Below, piece by piece: positions 18,371-28,059 of a DNA stretch of 64,000 nt. The notes under the pieces are model-generated. The model did not search any database and was not told the DNA's origin. It saw only the letters and a list, made by a program, of their open reading frames with translations. Position 1 is the first letter of the stretch; every line of letters starts with the position of its first letter. Position numbers and translations under genes: made by a program. Origin of the DNA: Planctomycetota bacterium (GTDB lineage: Bacteria; Planctomycetota; UBA8742; UBA2392); the NCBI GenBank assembly GCA_025993795.1, contig JAMQHL010000012.1:1-64000 (forward strand), in the 5' to 3' direction.

Positions 18371-18502
18371 GGCGCTCTCTCCGCAGATGCAAAGCCTGTT
18401 CGCCGGGGGGCGGCGGACAAGCCGGCTGCAGTCTAGTTCTGCAGCCGGCTGTCAAAAGGGTATCGTGGTGAAATGGGCGAATGTCAATGGAAACCGCCCC
18501 AG

Positions 18503-19765
18503 CTACTTCAGTCGTTCGTATCTTGCGACCACTTGCAGGCAGAGGGTAGCCATCGCCGTTGTCCCGACCCGGCCGCCCCATGCGTGCCATGCGTCGATGG
18601 CGTCCCAACTTCCGAACTCGTCAAGGACGGCTTCAAAGGTGTCTTTGTCCTTCTCATGCCAGCCGCGCTGGTTTTCGAGCAGGGCCTTCAGCAGTGGCGC
18701 TTTCCACGCTTCGAAATCTTTCTTGTCACCTATTTGGTGCAAACCAAGCGTGCCGAAGTAGAGGTAGGCCATGTCTACCTTCTTGTCCTGCCACTCGGGA
18801 AGGTCTTTCAATATCAGCGCCGCCTGGCTTTTCAGCTCTTTGCTTTTTGGCGTCCACTTCTTGTCGCCGCTGAGCAGGCGCACTGCAATGTTGACGGCGT
18901 CGGAATCCGGGTGCGACACCCAGTCCGCGGCGCTTCGCAGCCGGGGCGACGATCCGCCGGCGTTTCCGGGCATGTAACCGGTGCGGTAGTTGCCTTGTAT
19001 GTCGGCGCTGGCGCTGTCCAAGTACTTGTGGATGCCGGCCCAGAACTTCGCGAAATCGCCCTCAAGCCCTGCAACCTGGGCGGACTTCACCGCCATCACG
19101 CACCAGCTTGTCATCTGTGTGTCGGCTTGCCCGTCGTCAAACCCGTAGCGCCAGCCGGACTCTTTGCTTTGGGCAGCAAGCAGGTATTCGGTCGCCTTCT
19201 GCGCCGCGGGCTTCAGGTCGGCGTCGCCGGAGAGTGCGAAGGCTTCGCACAGTGCCATCGTCGCGACGGCATGGTTGTGCGCGTAACTGGAGTGCCCCCC
19301 GCCGATCAAGCCGCTGCTGCCCTGCTTGGAGCGCAGGTAGTTCAGCCCCTTGGCAACGTATGACTTGTACTGGCCATCGGTATGGACGTGTCCGCTGCCA
19401 AGAAAGCACAGCAGTGTCAACGCAGTCCATGGCACGTCGGCGTCGTTGTCCATCCCGTCGTCGCATGTATCGCCGCCTTCCTGGCCCGGCTTGACCCACT
19501 CAAGGTTATGGGTGTGTGCAGCGCGCAGCCGCAGCGTGTGGCTGTCATAGTCCTTTGCGCTCCATTGGCCCTCGGGACCCTGATGGTCACAGAACCATTC
19601 CAGCGACGCGACGATGCGCCGGTTGATGTCGTCCGCCGAGTAAAGCTTTTCTTCGGGTTTGGTCTCTTTGGGTTTAGGTTTGGGCTTGCTTTGTGAGTCT
19701 GCCGGCGACGCCGAAACTGCCAGCATTGCCAGCGCCAATGCGCTGAGCGCAATCATCCGCCTCAT
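18503..19765 (-). CDS. Secreted squalene-cyclase/prenyltransferase-repeat protein
   Basis: The 420-residue protein has a cleavable signal peptide (about residues 1-25) and a Lys/Pro linker, then repeated alpha-barrel helices with the phrases RIVASLEWFCDHQGPEGQWSA, YLLAAQSKESGWRYG and GSWDAIDAWHAWGGRVGTTA. It is a clear paralogue of the protein at 3963-5642: both share the N-x-E/G-W repeats and the final GSWDA-DAW segment, but this one lacks the membrane anchor and acidic spacer. No catalytic DXDD motif was seen. It is probably a periplasmic binding or scaffold protein of unknown role. Confidence 0.8.
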   Translation of the reverse strand: MRRMIALSALALAMLAVSASPADSQSKPKPKPKETKPEEKLYSADDINRRIVASLEWFCDHQGPEGQWSAKDYDSHTLRLRAAHTHNLEWVKPGQEGGDTCDDGMDNDADVPWTALTLLCFLGSGHVHTDGQYKSYVAKGLNYLRSKQGSSGLIGGGHSSYAHNHAVATMALCEAFALSGDADLKPAAQKATEYLLAAQSKESGWRYGFDDGQADTQMTSWCVMAVKSAQVAGLEGDFAKFWAGIHKYLDSASADIQGNYRTGYMPGNAGGSSPRLRSAADWVSHPDSDAVNIAVRLLSGDKKWTPKSKELKSQAALILKDLPEWQDKKVDMAYLYFGTLGLHQIGDKKDFEAWKAPLLKALLENQRGWHEKDKDTFEAVLDEFGSWDAIDAWHAWGGRVGTTAMATLCLQVVARYERLK

Positions 19766-19895
19766 GGAAAACCCTCCGTTCGATTGCCGTGTACCTGAGC
19801 AAACGGAATTGCAGGCGGGACGTTCAATGTGCGGCAGCAGCGTTTCGCGAATTTCAGCAATCGGGCCGGGTATTGCGTATCGGCATTGGCCGGAA

Positions 19896-20333
19896 TCAGA
19901 TGTTCAGAAGTATCAAAAGCAGCGCCACAGCCGCAAGGATGGCTGCCAGTTTCAGAACCATGCCGACCCAGCGGCGGCTTGGCTCTTCTGTGTTGTCGCC
20001 CTCACCGACGTCGTGTTCGGATTCGCGGGAGATCATGCGCTCACGGATGTGGCGACCGGTGTGTACACCGGTCTTGCTGGCACTCTCCTGCATCGGCGGC
20101 GCGATGGCGCTGTCGAGCGGCTGATGTACCGAGACCGCTTCTTCGAACTGACTGAGCGGAACCTCGACCGTGAACCGGCCCGCCTGGCTGCCGACACGTG
20201 CCTCGATGCCGGCAGATTCAAGGTAAGTAATGGTCATGCGCGCCGTGACCTGGTCCGGGGCATAGGTCAGGGGCACCCACTCGCGCGCGTCGCGGGGAAC
20301 CCACTCGACGTTGCTTTCATCTGGCTCGGGCAT
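19896..20333 (-). CDS. DUF2007-like protein with C-terminal membrane anchor
   Basis: The 145-residue protein starts with an ATG that overlaps the stop of the gene upstream (TGATG); a GTG one codon earlier is an alternative. PLTYAPDQVTARMTITYLESAGI followed by a hydrophobic strand looks like the DUF2007 small ferredoxin-like domain. A polar, charged middle is followed by a single hydrophobic helix at the extreme C-terminus (about 124-145). This would place the domain in the cytoplasm, tail-anchored to the membrane. Confidence 0.6.
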   Translation of the reverse strand: MPEPDESNVEWVPRDAREWVPLTYAPDQVTARMTITYLESAGIEARVGSQAGRFTVEVPLSQFEEAVSVHQPLDSAIAPPMQESASKTGVHTGRHIRERMISRESEHDVGEGDNTEEPSRRWVGMVLKLAAILAAVALLLILLNI

Positions 20334-20848
20334 CACGAAGGCTCAACGCGGCCGGTACGCCGTGGCGCGGCCGCAAGCTCGGCCGAAATCGCCTGTGCAA
20401 AGCTAATCAATGCGTCAAAGGTGCTGTGCATGCCGCAACGATGCTCTACATTTCCGGCGCCGCCATGCTGGCGGTATGTAACGCCGACGCTGGCGCGCAA
20501 CTCTTCCAGTGCGCCATCGGGCTCGGCTTCGGCGTTCGGAACGCCTGCCAGGCCCGTCACGTTGATCTTCTGCGTCCACTTACTGCGTCGGGCCGCAAGG
20601 CTGATCTCAAGCTCGCGGGTGTCGCTACGCAACTGCATCATGCCGGAGCGCTTTTCGCCAAAGGAAAGCAGCTTCTCGACCATTCGGGTCAAGCCATCCC
20701 GCGACATCAGCAGTTCGCCGTTCACCGGCTCGCCGTAGGCTTCAAACTTGACTTCGCAGACAACACCATCTGCCCCGCCGCCGCGGGTTGTGTGGACGGG
20801 CGTAAGCTCGAACCACGAGGTGTTGTCAGGAGAGCTCAATCGAGCCAT
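20333..20848 (-). CDS. Hypothetical soluble protein, 171 residues
   Basis: I do not recognise this protein. It has no signal peptide or membrane helix and looks like a mixed alpha/beta domain with a central strand-rich half (VCEVKFEAYGEPVNGELLMS) and two C-terminal helices. It is translationally coupled to the DUF2007-like gene. No ribosome binding site is visible before the ATG. Confidence 0.6.
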   Translation of the reverse strand: MARLSSPDNTSWFELTPVHTTRGGGADGVVCEVKFEAYGEPVNGELLMSRDGLTRMVEKLLSFGEKRSGMMQLRSDTRELEISLAARRSKWTQKINVTGLAGVPNAEAEPDGALEELRASVGVTYRQHGGAGNVEHRCGMHSTFDALISFAQAISAELAAAPRRTGRVEPS

Positions 20849-20946
20849 GTCGCGAGTGTGCCATCAGGCGCACCGTGCGCAAGCTGTTCGCAGCCGCTTC
20901 TGTGCAGTTGCCGGCACACATAGCACCCGAAATCCGCGTAACTAAA

Positions 20947-20972
20947 CACCCCCCGCACGGTGGCGGGGGGTG
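20947..20972 (-). terminator. Intrinsic terminator after the low-complexity/TPR gene
   Basis: CACCCCCCGC (20947-20956) pairs with GCGGGGGGTG (20963-20972), loop of 6. Read on the minus strand it is followed by TTTAGTT. It lies 20 bp beyond the stop of the gene at 20992. Confidence 0.75.
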
Positions 20973-20991
20973 GGAATTCGCTGGTTGCGGA

Positions 20992-22902
20992 TTACTCGCC
21001 TTCCAAGGCTTCCATTGCTTCCTTGTGAAGCGCCCTGGTGGCTGCATCCTGCGGCAACTGTGCCAGCGCGCGGTCAAGCATCGCGGCCGCCGTACGCGCG
21101 TCGCCGGTGCGCAGCGCAGTGAAGCCGCGCAGCAGCAGCAGGTCAGGGTCTTCGGGCAGGTCTTTGAGTTCGCCGTCCAGGTGTTCCACGTAGCCCTTGA
21201 GCACATCCGGGCCGCCGAATGCCTTGGCCATGTCGATGTTGCTGCGCTCTGCATCAAGCACAATGCCGCGGCGCAAGGCAAACGCGCTGAAAGCGTACTT
21301 GCCCTGTCCAAACGCGCTGATTGCCAGGCTGTAACGGGCGTCGGCGCTGCTGGGGTCAAGGATCACAGCCTCTTTGAACGCCTTGGTTGCTGTGCCGTAG
21401 TCGCCCTTGGCAAACGCGTCGCTGCCGCGGTTCATTTCGTGGCGGTATTCGCCGGCTGCATCGCCGCGGGCGCGGTCTTTCTCTGGTTGCGGGCGCTTGC
21501 CGCTGTTGCCGACGCTGTCGCGGCGGCGGTTGTCGCGGTAGTTGCTGACGTCTTCTGCGCCGTCTTCGTAGCCACGGTCGTAACCGCTGTCGTAACCGCT
21601 GTCGTAGCCATCGTCATACAATGAATCATAGCTGAGCGCCGTATACCCGTAGCTGTAGGGACGCCAGTCCCACCAGCGCGTGTAGCCGTACCAGTATGGG
21701 CGCGTGACGCGGCAATAGGAGCCGTGATAGCTGAACCAGTGGTGGCTGCGCCACGAGTGGGCGTGAAAGTAGCTGCGCGGGCCATAGTTGTAACCCCACC
21801 ATCCGTGATGGTACGGCTGGATGTACCAGGCCCCGTTGCCCAGAATCGCGATCGAATGCGAGCCGAAGTACACGAACGGACGCCACCATTGGCCGATGTG
21901 CCACGGGCGGTAGCCCCAGCCGATGCCCCAGCCGACGCTCCAGCCGATGCCCCAACTACCATAGTGGCCGCCCCAGTAGCCACCGGAGCGTCCACCGTAA
22001 TACCAAGGGTACGAATAGCCGCTGGAACCGTAGGTGCCGTAGTAACCGCGGCCGTAGCTTTGCGTTGACTTGGGCAGCGCAGACTGGGGGCTGGAAGCAT
22101 CGCCTCGCACGACGCCCGTTGAGCCGGGCGTGCGCAGTGACGTGAGCGTACTGCGCTCAGAAATTGTGCTGCGGCTTGTGGTGGAACGGGTTTGCGGGCT
22201 GCCACTGCTCCCGTCACGCGAGATGCTGGTCGTGCGCGGCATGGCCGCCGTGCGCGAAGCCGTGCTCGCGCGGCTGGGCGTCGCGGCGGTGCGTGGCGCG
22301 GCTGCTGACGGCTGAGAAGATGACCGTGCAAGGCTGGAGCTGCCGGGCGCGCGCGAAACGGTCGGTACCCCGCTTGAAGTCGTACGCGAAGGCGTCGAGC
22401 TTGAGCGGTACGAGGTGCGGGGAAGCGTGGATGATGGCGTGCTTGACGCTGCACTGGGCGTGCGTGTCGTCGCCGGTGAGCTGGATGATGTCCGGGAGGG
22501 CGTGCTGGAAGAAGTACGCGACGGGCTTGAACGATAGGTTGATCCGCTGCTGCTGCGGGTTGCACTTGGCGAGCTGGAAGTGCGCGACGGCGAACTCGAA
22601 CGCGAAGAAGAAGGCGCCGGTGCCGTTGAACCCCGAGTCGCGGGCGCACGGGAAGAACTTGAACCGGCAGACCGGCTGCTCGAACCGCTGCTTGCCCCCG
22701 CAGACCGACTGCTGGAGCCTGAGCTTCCGGAAATCCGCGAAGAACTCGAGCCGCCTGAACCGGCCCGCGACCCGCCCAAGCTGCTGCCTGAACTGCCACT
22801 GCGCGAAATACGCTGCGCGTCAACATCAATCGTTGGCGCCGCGAACGCAATCACTGCCAAGGCCAGAATGCCGCTGAACATCACCCTGTGTAGGCTGAAC
22901 AT
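20992..22902 (-). CDS. Secreted Ser/Arg- and Tyr/Gly-rich low-complexity protein with TPR domain
   Basis: The ATG at 22902 follows GGAGAGGG and gives a signal peptide (about residues 1-30); a longer upstream frame is not needed. The 636-residue product has three parts. About residues 33-270 are almost entirely Ser, Arg, Thr, Pro and Gly. About 280-440 are rich in Tyr, Trp, Gly and His, ending in repeated DxGYDSGYD units. About 470-636 form a tetratricopeptide domain (AKGDYGTATKAFKEAVILDP and later repeats). TPRs bind other proteins; the low-complexity part may be an extended or phase-separating cell-surface segment. The gene ends at a strong terminator. Confidence 0.7.
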   Translation of the reverse strand: MFSLHRVMFSGILALAVIAFAAPTIDVDAQRISRSGSSGSSLGGSRAGSGGSSSSRISGSSGSSSRSAGASSGSSSRSAGSSSSRAPATRGSTAPAPSSSRSSSPSRTSSSPSATRSSSGSTYRSSPSRTSSSTPSRTSSSSPATTRTPSAASSTPSSTLPRTSYRSSSTPSRTTSSGVPTVSRAPGSSSLARSSSQPSAAAPRTAATPSRASTASRTAAMPRTTSISRDGSSGSPQTRSTTSRSTISERSTLTSLRTPGSTGVVRGDASSPQSALPKSTQSYGRGYYGTYGSSGYSYPWYYGGRSGGYWGGHYGSWGIGWSVGWGIGWGYRPWHIGQWWRPFVYFGSHSIAILGNGAWYIQPYHHGWWGYNYGPRSYFHAHSWRSHHWFSYHGSYCRVTRPYWYGYTRWWDWRPYSYGYTALSYDSLYDDGYDSGYDSGYDRGYEDGAEDVSNYRDNRRRDSVGNSGKRPQPEKDRARGDAAGEYRHEMNRGSDAFAKGDYGTATKAFKEAVILDPSSADARYSLAISAFGQGKYAFSAFALRRGIVLDAERSNIDMAKAFGGPDVLKGYVEHLDGELKDLPEDPDLLLLRGFTALRTGDARTAAAMLDRALAQLPQDAATRALHKEAMEALEGE

Positions 22903-23134
22903 GGGTACCCTCTCCAGATCAATCCAACGGCCCCAACGAAAAAAGGGCCACCCGGCATACATGCCGTAAAGGGGCCCCAATTCCCGCACAACTATAACCT
23001 CTCATGTGACCGATTGCATCCCTCCATTTGGAAATATAGACCGGTCCGCCGCCGCACTTCTGTGGACCCTTTTTTGGCGCCGAAGCGTCCAAGGAAATGA
23101 GTCGCTTAAGTCGGACAACGGAAAGGGAGACACG

Positions 23135-24061
23135 ATGAAACCGACATGGATGCTGGCCCTCGCGGGCATGCTTTGCGCGGGCGCGCTGCAAGCCCAGGAC
23201 ACGCCGGGCTCGCGGGAATCAATAGGTGTAGGCAAAGAAGTAAAGTTCAAGAACACCGACACCGACGCCGACGGCAAAATCACTTTCGCCGAGATGAAAA
23301 AGGTTCATCACGCGGGCCTGAAGGCATGGCGCGAAGCCGGCGAATCGCTGGATGAGAAGAAGGTTGCCGAGGCCCAGAAGTGGCTGGACGAACGCTTGTT
23401 CATGTTGGAATTTGTGGTGTGGGACGGCAACGACGACCGCGAACTTACGAAAGAGGAATACCTGAAAGATGCGGCAGACGCGCCCGAGTTCAGCAGGCAG
23501 GACAAGCTGGACATCGAAGACGTCGAGTTCGACGACATGCTGCGCTACGACAGCGACAAAGACGGCAAGCTGAGCCTGGCCGAACTTACATCGGGCACAC
23601 AGGCCAAGCTGAAGAAGTACATGGAGATCGCCAAGGACGATAACGACAAGCTTGAGAAGCTGCTGGACATCGAAAACCACATGATGACGGCCTACACCAT
23701 GCTCAACCGCGACCTTGACGGTGATTCCGTCCTGACTCGCGAAGAAGTCAAGAAGTACATGGAGCGGGTGTTCGAGGGCGAAGAGCTCCACATGCTGTCC
23801 AAGCAAGCCATGAAGAAGTATGGCCAGTTCATTGCCGACACGATGTTCACCCTGTACGACAAGAACGGCGACAAAGCCTTGTCATGGGACGAACTCAAGA
23901 ACGTGAAGAACCCGCCCACCGAAGAGGAGTTCAAGAGGATCGACAAGAACGGCGACGGCAAGCTCTCCGGCGAAGAAGTCGCGGTCGCCATGGGCGAAAG
24001 CGACGGGGACGACGGCATTGAACCGGGCGATACCCCGCCGCAGCCGCCCGAAAAAGACTAA
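23135..24061 (+). CDS. Secreted protein with six EF-hand calcium loops
   Basis: The ATG at 23135 follows AAGGGAGA and opens a signal peptide ending in ALQAQ; an in-frame upstream extension lacks a signal. Six canonical 12-residue EF-hand loops begin at residues 42 (DTDADGKITFAE), 97, 139, 193, 242 and 270 (DKNGDGKLSGEE). The 308-residue product is acidic. It is probably a periplasmic or surface calcium-binding protein, either a buffer or a calcium-dependent adhesin. No partner gene is evident nearby; it converges with a helicase gene. Confidence 0.85.
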   Translation: MKPTWMLALAGMLCAGALQAQDTPGSRESIGVGKEVKFKNTDTDADGKITFAEMKKVHHAGLKAWREAGESLDEKKVAEAQKWLDERLFMLEFVVWDGNDDRELTKEEYLKDAADAPEFSRQDKLDIEDVEFDDMLRYDSDKDGKLSLAELTSGTQAKLKKYMEIAKDDNDKLEKLLDIENHMMTAYTMLNRDLDGDSVLTREEVKKYMERVFEGEELHMLSKQAMKKYGQFIADTMFTLYDKNGDKALSWDELKNVKNPPTEEEFKRIDKNGDGKLSGEEVAVAMGESDGDDGIEPGDTPPQPPEKD

Positions 24062-24102
24062 GAGAAGAAAAGGAAGCGAAGAACTAATCTACAGACACCA
24101 CC

Positions 24103-24134
24103 AAAGTGCCACGCGTGATCGCGCGTGGCACTTT
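24103..24134. terminator. Bidirectional terminator between EF-hand gene and helicase
   Basis: AAAGTGCCACGCG (24103-24115) and CGCGTGGCACTTT (24122-24134) form a 13-bp stem with a 6-nt loop. It sits between two converging genes and ends in A/T runs on both sides, so it can act in both directions. Confidence 0.8.
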
Positions 24135-24144
24135 GCGTTTCGAA

Positions 24145-26169
24145 TTACAGCTCGAACGGGTTGGCAGGCACGGGCTTTCGCGCCCTGGGTTGGCCGCCCT
24201 TGCCGTCGGTGATCGGGCATTCCGGCAGCGCACGCAGGATCTTCTTGCCATAGCCCTTCTTGATCACGCGGCTGTCCAGAATCACGACGGTGCCGTAATC
24301 ATCCTTGCGGCGGATCAGCCGGCCGAAACCCTGGCGCAGCTTGATCGTGGCCTCCGGCACCATGTAATCGTTGAAGTCGTTGCCGCCGCTGCGCACCACT
24401 TCTTCCATGCGCGCGGCAATCAGCGGGTCGCTCGGCACCGGAAATGGCAGGCGCACCAGGATCACCGTCGTCAAAGCCTCGCCGGGCACGTCAACGCCCT
24501 GCCAGAAGGTCTCCACGCCGAACAGCACCATCTTCGGGCCTTCCTTGAAGCGCTCCAGCATGCGCCCGCGGCTTAGGCCTTCGCCCTGGCGCAGCAACGT
24601 ATAGCCCTGAAACTCAAGCTGGTTGCGCACGCCGTCATGCACCTTGCGCAGTTGCGAGAAGCTGGTGAACAGTACAAACGTGCCGCCCCGGCTGCGCTTG
24701 ACCGCCGCAATCACTTCTTCCTGGATGCGCCTGTCGTAATCGTCGGCTTGGCCGCCCGCCTTCGGCGGCTCCGGCACGTCGGGGATCACGATCTGCGCAC
24801 GCGCCTTGAAATCAAACGGGCTGCCCACCTGCAGCGCCGTCACGCCCTCATCGGGCACGCCAAGGCGGTTGCGGATGTAGCCGAAGTCGTTGGGGCCGGT
24901 CGCCAGCGTGGCGCTGGTCAGTACCACACTCTTGCAGCGCTCGAACAGCAGCTTGTTCATCAAGGCGCCGACGTGAATTGGCGCCGCCCGCAGCTCGGTG
25001 TTCTGGTCGCGGCCTGAGGTCTCGACCCAGTACACCTGGCCCTCCAGCGACTGCCGGTTGAACGCATCCATGCTCTCGGCGTATTCACCGACGCGGTTGA
25101 CATTCGCCTCAATTTCAAGCCGGTCTTCCTCGTTGCGCGCCTGCAGCATGCCCTCTTTCAGGCGCAGAGCCAACTCGCGCAGCGCGTCGGCCCCTTCGGG
25201 CGGAAACAGTTCGGGTTCATTGACGCGCGCGGGTTTCTGGCGCTGCTCGTGCAGCCAGTTCTCGACTTTCAGGAAGAAGCGTTCGCCTTCGTCGCGGGCC
25301 TTGCGCAGCGCCTCGTGCCCGCCGCGCAGGAAGTCATAGCGCACCAGCAGGCCTTTGTTGCGCCGCGCGTTATAGACCTGCGAAAGCGTGTAGTTCCAGC
25401 CGGCGTGGGTCAGGCGCAGGCCCAGATGCTCACTGGCATAGCGCTCAAGGTCATGGGCCTCGTCGACGATGAGATAGCGGTAGTCGGGCAGGTAATTCAC
25501 GCCTGCGGCTTTCAACGCAAGGTCCGCGCACAGCAGCGCGTGGTTCACGACCAGAATGCTTGAGTTGTACATGCGCCGCTTGGCGGCCTGGTAGAAGCAC
25601 TTTTTCTCGAAGTTGGGGCACTGGCGGCCCATGCAGTTGTTGCGGTCGGACACGGCAAGCTGCCAGACTTCGCTGCTGGGCTCAAAGTCCATGCTGCCCT
25701 TGCTGCCGTCGGGCGTGGTTTCGGCCCAGGCGCTCAGGCGCATCAGCTCGCGCTTTTCGTCGTTGGCGAGCATGCCGTCGGCTTCTGTGCGCAGCGCGGC
25801 TTCAAGCCGCCGCAGCGATACGTAGTTGCTGCGGCCTTTGGCGAGCACGGCGGTGAATTCCTGGTCCCAGACGCTGCGCAGGAACGGAATGTCTTTGCCG
25901 TAAAGCTGCTCTTGCAGCGCAATCGTGCCGGTGCTGATGACCACAGGCCGGTCGTCGACTTTGCCGGCGACGGCGCGCTGGATTGCGGGCACCAGATAGG
26001 CGAAGGATTTGCCGACGCCGGTGCCGGCTTCGACCACGAGATGGGTGTTGCCGGTAAGCGCCAGTTCAACGGCGCGGCCCATGGCAAGCTGTTGCGGGCG
26101 GTCTTCATAGCCGTGCAGCTTGCCGGCAATCAACCCGCCCGGCCCAAGGATGGAGTCCACAAAACTCAT
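24145..26169 (-). CDS. dinG: DinG/XPD-family ATP-dependent helicase
   Basis: The 674-residue protein has Walker A EAGTGVGKS at residues 47-55, a DEAH box (LIVDEAHDLE), and four Cys in the iron-sulfur region (CMGRQCPNFEKKCFYQ with one more outside), followed by SSILVVNHALL. C-terminal motifs LFTSFSQLRKVHD and LPFPVPSDPLI with RRKDDYGTVVILDSR match DinG-type superfamily 2 helicases. DinG unwinds DNA 5' to 3' and resolves R-loops and forks. It is the only DNA-repair gene seen in this window. Confidence 0.9.
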   Translation of the reverse strand: MSFVDSILGPGGLIAGKLHGYEDRPQQLAMGRAVELALTGNTHLVVEAGTGVGKSFAYLVPAIQRAVAGKVDDRPVVISTGTIALQEQLYGKDIPFLRSVWDQEFTAVLAKGRSNYVSLRRLEAALRTEADGMLANDEKRELMRLSAWAETTPDGSKGSMDFEPSSEVWQLAVSDRNNCMGRQCPNFEKKCFYQAAKRRMYNSSILVVNHALLCADLALKAAGVNYLPDYRYLIVDEAHDLERYASEHLGLRLTHAGWNYTLSQVYNARRNKGLLVRYDFLRGGHEALRKARDEGERFFLKVENWLHEQRQKPARVNEPELFPPEGADALRELALRLKEGMLQARNEEDRLEIEANVNRVGEYAESMDAFNRQSLEGQVYWVETSGRDQNTELRAAPIHVGALMNKLLFERCKSVVLTSATLATGPNDFGYIRNRLGVPDEGVTALQVGSPFDFKARAQIVIPDVPEPPKAGGQADDYDRRIQEEVIAAVKRSRGGTFVLFTSFSQLRKVHDGVRNQLEFQGYTLLRQGEGLSRGRMLERFKEGPKMVLFGVETFWQGVDVPGEALTTVILVRLPFPVPSDPLIAARMEEVVRSGGNDFNDYMVPEATIKLRQGFGRLIRRKDDYGTVVILDSRVIKKGYGKKILRALPECPITDGKGGQPRARKPVPANPFEL

Positions 26170-26206
26170 GCCGCGAGTGTATCAACGCCTGCGACAAGGT
26201 CTTCGT

Positions 26207-27757
26207 CTACTCAAGGTAGTAAACAGCGAATGGGCCGCGTGTGCCCCTGACTGACGACGCGAAGTACACGCCATCTGGCCCCTGCGCGCAACTCCACGCG
26301 CGATGACCCATGTCCCAGAGTTTCTCCTTCTGTTCGCGCTGCAAGGGCTCAATCTTGCCAGCAGAATTGACCAGCCCAAAAGTGTACTCGGACGAATTCT
26401 CCGGGTTCACCCACGACACAATCTCTACACCATCGTGCACGATCAGCCCAAGCACTGCGGAGGCAGGCACAAGCGCTGCTGAGTCCTCCAGCTGCACCGC
26501 CGAAGTTCCCTTCACACGATACCGTCCATGCTTCGGCAGCCAGGCGTGCAGGACCTCTCCCGCTCGACAAAACCAGGCAGCATATCCACGAGTTGATGTC
26601 AGCGTGCCGCCGTCCGGAAGTGTGATCGGCTTGAGCGTATCGCCCTCGATCACCATGTACTCATAGGCAGACTCGGTGTCATGCTGGATGATGTCGCATG
26701 CGTCTTCGGCCACGAAGCGCGTGCGGTTAGAGATAGGCTGGTCGCACTTGATCTTGTGCGCGACATCGCCCTTCACCCGATAGAGTGACACCTGCTCCGA
26801 CACTGCTCCCGCCGCATCCTTGATATCCTGCGACGCGCGCACCCAAAGCGCGCCTTGCCGCACGAAGGTCGTGAGTCGCGAGCACTTGAACGGCACACCC
26901 TCACTGTCGTTAATCCATTGGGGCTCTCCTTCAACCAACCGCCAGAGCCCGGCAACCCTTTTGCTGCCACTGCTACCTATGTACAAAACACCCCCGCTGT
27001 ACCCAACAGGCCAACTCTGGGTATCAAGCCACCGAATGTCCTTCGGCGCACGCGGCACCGTCACGGGGGAGCACACTCCGTCGCGCATGACCCAAACCGT
27101 TGTGCCATCTATGTAAAAGCCCCCGTCGGCCATCTGCGTTACGCTGATAGTTTCACCTGCACTCACAAAGGCGCCATCTGCGTCCACTGCTCGCTTCAGA
27201 GCGGCACCGTCGGTGTACCAGAGTTCAACCCAGCGTTCCGTGCGGCGCGTGTCGCCTTCTGTCTCCGTTTTCCAATTGGTGACTGTTACCCAGTAGCGAC
27301 CGGCTTGGAATGTGAGCCGTCGATCGCCTATGCCGCGCGGCAACCGCTGCTCGTGGATGATCACCTTGCCGTCCTGAATCGTAAGCAGTTGGACATGACC
27401 CTCCCACTTCTCTCGGTACCACAGTGCACTCGGTGTCTCGTCCCGCACTCCACCATGACGATGGTCGGCCTTGCTGAATTCGGAACCCAAACTCGCGTTT
27501 CCTTCTGCGTCGGTTGCCGCTACAGCCTTACCGTCCCTTAGGAAGTACAGCCTGCTAACGCGCTTTTCCAAGTCACCGACGGACGTGACAAGCAAGGGTG
27601 GCGTGCCTTGGTAGATCTCGCACGCGACAACGTCCTTCAGTAGCGGGTCAGAGTATGCATACGCAACACGCACGATAGGCTTGGCCGGCTGTTCCTGCGC
27701 TACCGAAAGCGTGCACAGCAGAATCGACGCAAAGCCGGCAACCATGAATCTGCGCAC
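26207..27757 (-). CDS. Secreted protein of unknown function
   Basis: The GTG at 27757 with GGAG six nt upstream gives a signal peptide (MVRRFMVAGFASILLC, cleaved after SVAQ); an in-frame ATG at 27745 is also possible. The 516-residue protein has no domain I can name. It is strand-rich, with many short Trp/Gly/Asp turns such as GGFYIDGTTVWVMRDG and YFLRDGKAV, which looks like a beta-propeller or a repeat of beta-sheets. It lies between a helicase and glnA and is transcribed away from glnA. Confidence 0.65.
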   Translation of the reverse strand: MRRFMVAGFASILLCTLSVAQEQPAKPIVRVAYAYSDPLLKDVVACEIYQGTPPLLVTSVGDLEKRVSRLYFLRDGKAVAATDAEGNASLGSEFSKADHRHGGVRDETPSALWYREKWEGHVQLLTIQDGKVIIHEQRLPRGIGDRRLTFQAGRYWVTVTNWKTETEGDTRRTERWVELWYTDGAALKRAVDADGAFVSAGETISVTQMADGGFYIDGTTVWVMRDGVCSPVTVPRAPKDIRWLDTQSWPVGYSGGVLYIGSSGSKRVAGLWRLVEGEPQWINDSEGVPFKCSRLTTFVRQGALWVRASQDIKDAAGAVSEQVSLYRVKGDVAHKIKCDQPISNRTRFVAEDACDIIQHDTESAYEYMVIEGDTLKPITLPDGGTLTSTRGYAAWFCRAGEVLHAWLPKHGRYRVKGTSAVQLEDSAALVPASAVLGLIVHDGVEIVSWVNPENSSEYTFGLVNSAGKIEPLQREQKEKLWDMGHRAWSCAQGPDGVYFASSVRGTRGPFAVYYLE

Positions 27758-28008
27758 GAGCCGCTCCAATTGGTGGGAGGCGTCACTATAGCCGATCGGG
27801 CCAAGGAGTGAATAAACCGTTCCAAATCCCGGCGCCCGGGCACACGGCGAAACAGCGAAAGAACTGCGCGCTTCCTTTGGACTGTGGCCAACTTGGTAAA
27901 TGGTTGCGTGCGTGACACTTGGCGCGTGGACAACTGGTTGAATGCCTGTGGACGTGCATTTTAAGCGCGTTTGCACTTGATGGCAGGAAAACCCGTGCTA
28001 ATGTGCTG

Positions 28009-28023
28009 TCCCCGTAGCGGGGA
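28009..28023 (+). promoter_or_regulatory. Small hairpin in the glnA leader
   Basis: TCCCCG (28009-28014) pairs with CGGGGA (28018-28023) around the loop TAG. It is about 100 bp upstream of the glnA start. Confidence 0.4.
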
Positions 28024-28059
28024 TACAAAACCCACCCGATACACCAACTGAGTTGTCGA

